A DNA stretch of 64,000 bases. It comes from Thamnaconus septentrionalis. Its lineage: Eukaryota; Chordata; Actinopteri; Tetraodontiformes; Monacanthidae. The notes under the pieces were generated by a model, which saw nothing but the letters and a program-made list of their open reading frames with translations, did not search any database and was not told the origin of the DNA. Below, piece after piece: positions 60,800-64,000 of the stretch. The DNA lies in assembly GCA_009823395.1 (NCBI GenBank), contig CM020507.1, positions 4,803,501-4,867,500 of the forward strand, given 5' to 3'. The translations under genes were made by a program, and so were the position numbers. Every line of letters begins with the position of its first letter. Position 1 is the stretch's first letter.

Positions 60800-61190
60800 T
60801 TCAGCCTGGACTTCCTCCCCGTCTTCACCTCGACCAGAGAGCCGCCGGCAGTCGCTGTCCTGCTGCTCCGCGGCCGCTCACACAGCCATTATCCGCATGG
60901 GAAAGCCCCGAAAGTTGACCGAGAAAATGCTTAAAAATCAAAAATGTGCTGGCGGTGTTCTCGGCTTGGAAGGAGAAGCTGCCGATCCGGGTGGATGAGA
61001 CGACGAGCTCCGGTCGTGACACTGCCACTGCTGCTGCTGCTGCTGCTCCTACTGCTTCCTCTGGTAGTGACTGAGCGCCGCCGCAGCGCAGCCAGAGACT
61101 TTGTTGCGAGGGGGTGGAGGCAGCCAATCAGGGGCTGAGGGCAGGACGCGCGCACACACACACCCCCGCGCGCCTCCTCCCTGTCTTCTG
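60800..61190 (-). promoter_or_regulatory. GC-rich candidate promoter and first exon of rasgef1b
   Basis: A CpG-rich block flanked by AT-rich DNA, upstream of rasgef1b and on a position that fits a distant non-coding first exon. A possible minus-strand donor gtcgag|gtgaag lies near 60829. It includes a CTG/CAG run (61027-61050). Inference from composition only. Confidence 0.3.
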
Positions 61191-61847
61191 GATTGTATTG
61201 TATTTTCGTTTCTCCTTCTCCTCATGAGTGGGACTCCCCCGCCGCCTCCTCCTCCTTTGTCTTTCTGTTCCGCATTATCTGAGTTATGCGTCACTCAGCT
61301 GGAATATTTGAACAATTCTCGGGGGGAGTTTTGTGTGTAGCTATAATTGGTAAATAGATGAACAAATAAAAAAAAATATTCGGGCTTCGGTTCCTTCTTT
61401 AAATGTTATAAAAGGTCGCCGCCCCTCAAAAAAGAAAACAAAAGAAACAAAAGAAAAGAGGAACAAAAATGTAGTTGTAGTAGTAAGCAATAAATATGTT
61501 TGACAATGGAAAATAAAGACTGAAAACACTAAATAAGTTTGTCAAAATATCTGGGTGTTTGGGTGATATAAATTTATCAACAGGAGAAGAGACCTTTGAG
61601 ACATTTGAGATCAAACAATTAATCGATTAATTGTCTTCTGAACAAACCGCCCCACCCAACAACAGTCATCCACTGCGGCCACTGCAGCTGCTGGCAGCCC
61701 TGACTGCAGGACAGCAGAGGACAATAGAGTCAGCCGTGAACATAGAAGAGGATCTTTTGTAGAATGATCTTCCTAATAATAATGTGTGTTCAGCCCCATC
61801 AGTCAGTCCAACTCCTCTGCTCTACTAAAACACACACCTAAAGAAAT

Positions 61848-62030
61848 CTTCCTTTTATGACATCAGAAAGGGCAGTGATACCGAGCGGCCCCCTGCCAGG
61901 TGTCGGTCCCACCCTGTGAAACCGCCCTGGGTCTCCTTCCAAACACGTTTAAGATACAACAAAAGAGCAAGATTCCTGGGAGCTAAAACCCAGCATTTCA
62001 GCAGGAGGTTGTAAACAGCGGGCTAAATCG
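61848..62030. repeat. Dispersed repeat family, copy 8
   Basis: Begins with a diverged core, cttttatgacatcagaaagg, and ggcagtgatacc (the inverse of ggtatcactgcc), then ggtgtcggtcccaccc, ctccttccaaa and ggttgtaaacagcgggctaa, matching copy 3. Confidence 0.7.
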
Positions 62031-62209
62031 GCAGTTTTCTTGTATGGCACTATAGAGTTTATAATAACTCAAGCAGGGCTGCTCCATTGAAGAGCAGGAT
62101 AAAACAAAACAAAAATCAAAGATTTGCAAAAGGATTTCAACATTGTGCCTCACGTGGAGACAACCAGCTCTGTGACGCCGCTGCCAGTCTGAGCAGCAAT
62201 CAGCCGCAG

Positions 62210-62217
62210 CAGCAGCC

Positions 62218-62262
<45 letters not shown>

Positions 62263-62263
62263 C
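62210..62263 (+). repeat. CAG microsatellite (interrupted)
   Basis: CAG units with CCG interruptions at the left end, ending before aacagcattg. Confidence 0.95.
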
Positions 62264-64000
62264 AGCATTGCTGTCAGGACAAGTTGGACGTCTGCAGGTT
62301 TTGCCAATAACCTGCCAGCAAACTCCAGTGGAACAGCAGCCCGAGGCGACCGAGGCTGGAGGCTCTAACGCTCCACCAGTAACATTTCAACCAATTTATT
62401 CCGTTCACCTCCGTCTCCCCTGCCGCCGCTCCTCTTCCCACACCACCACCCCTCCACCTACACCCCCCCCATCTCTCCATCCCTCCATCTCCATCCCCCC
62501 ATCCCTCCATCTCCCTCCAGCCGCCCTCCCCCCCCTCCCCGATCGGCCTTTTGGAAGTCTGCGCTTCTCACCAGAGCTCATACACACACACACGCACACA
62601 ACAAAACAAAACAAAAACAAAAAGTATCTGGCAGGTAAATAAGGTTTATGGCACTCAGGGAAGCAGCACGATGATGCAGCAATAACCGACGCCTCGTTAT
62701 GCAACGTGGATGTTTTATTGTCCGTGGAGACGACGACGGCGGTGGCCGAGTGGGCGACGTGCGTGATGGGACGCCGCCTTTTGTCCGTTCCGCTCTGTCC
62801 CCGTTGCGTAAGTCATGACTGGACTAGATCATTTGATTAGGGGGGAAATGTGCGGATGAAATGAAACGGCCAGGCGGTGCTCCATGTCAGCTGGTGACTG
62901 TGGAGCACCGTCGTTTGTTCCGTCCTCAGAAGAAATTAACTGTTTTGTTGCATGTTTTTTCTCTCTCTCTCTCTCTCTCACTCGTTTCCTCTCAACTGTC
63001 CTGTTTATCTGATCTTCTGCAGACAGTAGGATGTTTCCCTCTTACATAAGCCAATAACCTCCTAACAGCGCCTCATCCACCCACCACAACGTACAGACCC
63101 GCTGGTTGTTCAGCCTTTTGTGCCCGGCTGATTTTTCTTCGTAAACGAGCGGCGTCGAGATATCAGAAAAATCGGCCCCAATCTGGCGGTCAACATCAGG
63201 GGCTGTTACGTAACGTGGCATTAGGGCAGATTTACGTACGGGGCCCTAATCCGCCGTTTTCCACGTTTGACCGCAAACATCAGCGTCGTCGGCATTAACT
63301 GGCAGCAGGCGAGTCGGGACACGATCGCAACATGTGCCTTCCGATAAAGAGGCGGAGTGAGCTTTCGTTTCAGGTTCTGCTGAAAAAAAAAAAAAACGTA
63401 TGAAGGAAAAAAAATACTAACGTGCGAATTTTAGACAGACAGTCAGAGATTGATAAGTTCTCAGAAGTAGAAAACAAGGTAAACATTTTGTTTTTGGAAA
63501 TTGTGGTGAATTCACAACTTCCCCACATGCCTCACAGTTTAGGAGGAATTCACTCTTCAACAGGAAGTGGGCGTTTTAAGAGCTTACGATTTCTCCCACA
63601 AGAAGACCTCAGATTCTTTTGACACTTTTCCTAAGATAAAGATTTGTATTCATTTTTAACTCTGTCTGGTGACTGTGTATCCATGTAAATTTGTGTAAAA
63701 CAGAGGATTTGAACATACAGTAAGTGTTAGTTTTACCCAAACACTTGACACAACATTTCCACATCAGTCATGAAACGAATGTGCAATTTGTAGCTACTTA
63801 GTTTAATTAGCAGTTAAATATTTAAGTCACTCAGTTAAAATATGGAGCTTCTGTGCCAATTCTAGTCACAAAGCGATGGGACCTCAGTCCCCTCATGAGC
63901 AAAGCCGACATAGCTTCACAAGCCTGCTAGATATTGTGGTTTTACATTACAATGGTCGATCGGGAACAATAAAAAAAAAGGAATTTATTATAGACCCCCA
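62264..64000. other. Non-coding right end of the window
   Basis: A C-rich CCATCTCC-type stretch (62450-62535), a CA run (62581-62600) and a CT run (62960-62980). Beyond 62.7 kb the sequence is mostly non-repetitive. A PAR-bZIP-like TTACGTAA lies at 63206-63213. No gene seen. Confidence 0.6.

Larger units (their letters stand above)
55212..60800 (-). other. Upstream region or first intron of rasgef1b
   Basis: No coding exon seen. Contains ATC and AGC runs (56749-56802), CAG (57375-57414), a long GT run (57631-57696), an AAAT-rich stretch (57909-57980), the 17-bp tandem array (58218-58290), poly-T (58515-58532), poly-A (59518-59537), an ACAG run (59825-59848), a CAA run (60418-60446) and an ATC run (60628-60660). 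Confidence 0.6.

Noticed and set aside
62740..62790. Possible tRNA start (ggtggccgagtggg)
   Set aside because: The words resemble the D-arm of a leucine or serine tRNA, but no anticodon stem or T-arm (ggttcgaatcc-like) follows.

Overview
The window is nuclear DNA of a teleost fish. The evidence is spliced vertebrate genes with canonical GT/AG introns, protein lengths close to the human orthologues, compact introns, many CA/GT and CAG/CTG microsatellites, and a teleost-style multi-exon THAP gene. Every gene was found by joining conserved peptide segments across splice sites. Reading phase closes across all exons of the four complete models. The species cannot be named from the sequence.

Layout, left to right. 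(1) 1-2464, + strand: the probable last exon of cfap299 (2372-2464), preceded by intron-like sequence with a 52-unit pure CAG tract. (2) 2465-7592: about 5 kb of non-coding DNA ending in the GC-rich bmp3 promoter and 5' leader, which carries two CTG tracts and a tiny uORF. (3) 7593-12230, + strand: complete bmp3 (3 coding exons, 465 aa), then a 3' UTR to about 14.15 kb. (4) 15773-30623, - strand: complete prkg2, cGMP-dependent protein kinase II (18 coding exons, 768 aa), with a likely non-coding first exon ending at 31594. bmp3 and prkg2 are convergent. (5) 33235-36677, - strand: a 4-exon THAP zinc-finger gene (323 aa) and, immediately upstream, a second THAP-domain exon in tandem. (6) 38937-55205, - strand: complete rasgef1b, a Ras/Rap exchange factor (13 coding exons, 473 aa). 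(7) 55206-64000: its 5' flank or long first intron, rich in microsatellites and repeats, with a GC-rich candidate promoter near 60.8-61.2 kb.

The order cfap299 - bmp3 - prkg2 - rasgef1b and the orientations match human 4q21, so this is an ancient syntenic block. The THAP pair between prkg2 and rasgef1b is the addition. bmp3 (secreted TGF-beta ligand) and prkg2 (a kinase important in cartilage) both act in skeletal growth, but no regulatory link can be read from the sequence.

No operon-like, phage, CRISPR or defence system is present. The most interesting material is non-coding: a dispersed repeat family with a TTTGTGACATCACAAA core, a 17-bp tandem array of nuclear-receptor-like half-sites, a long intronic stem-loop, a telomere-like G-rich minisatellite, and repeated CAG/CTG tracts.
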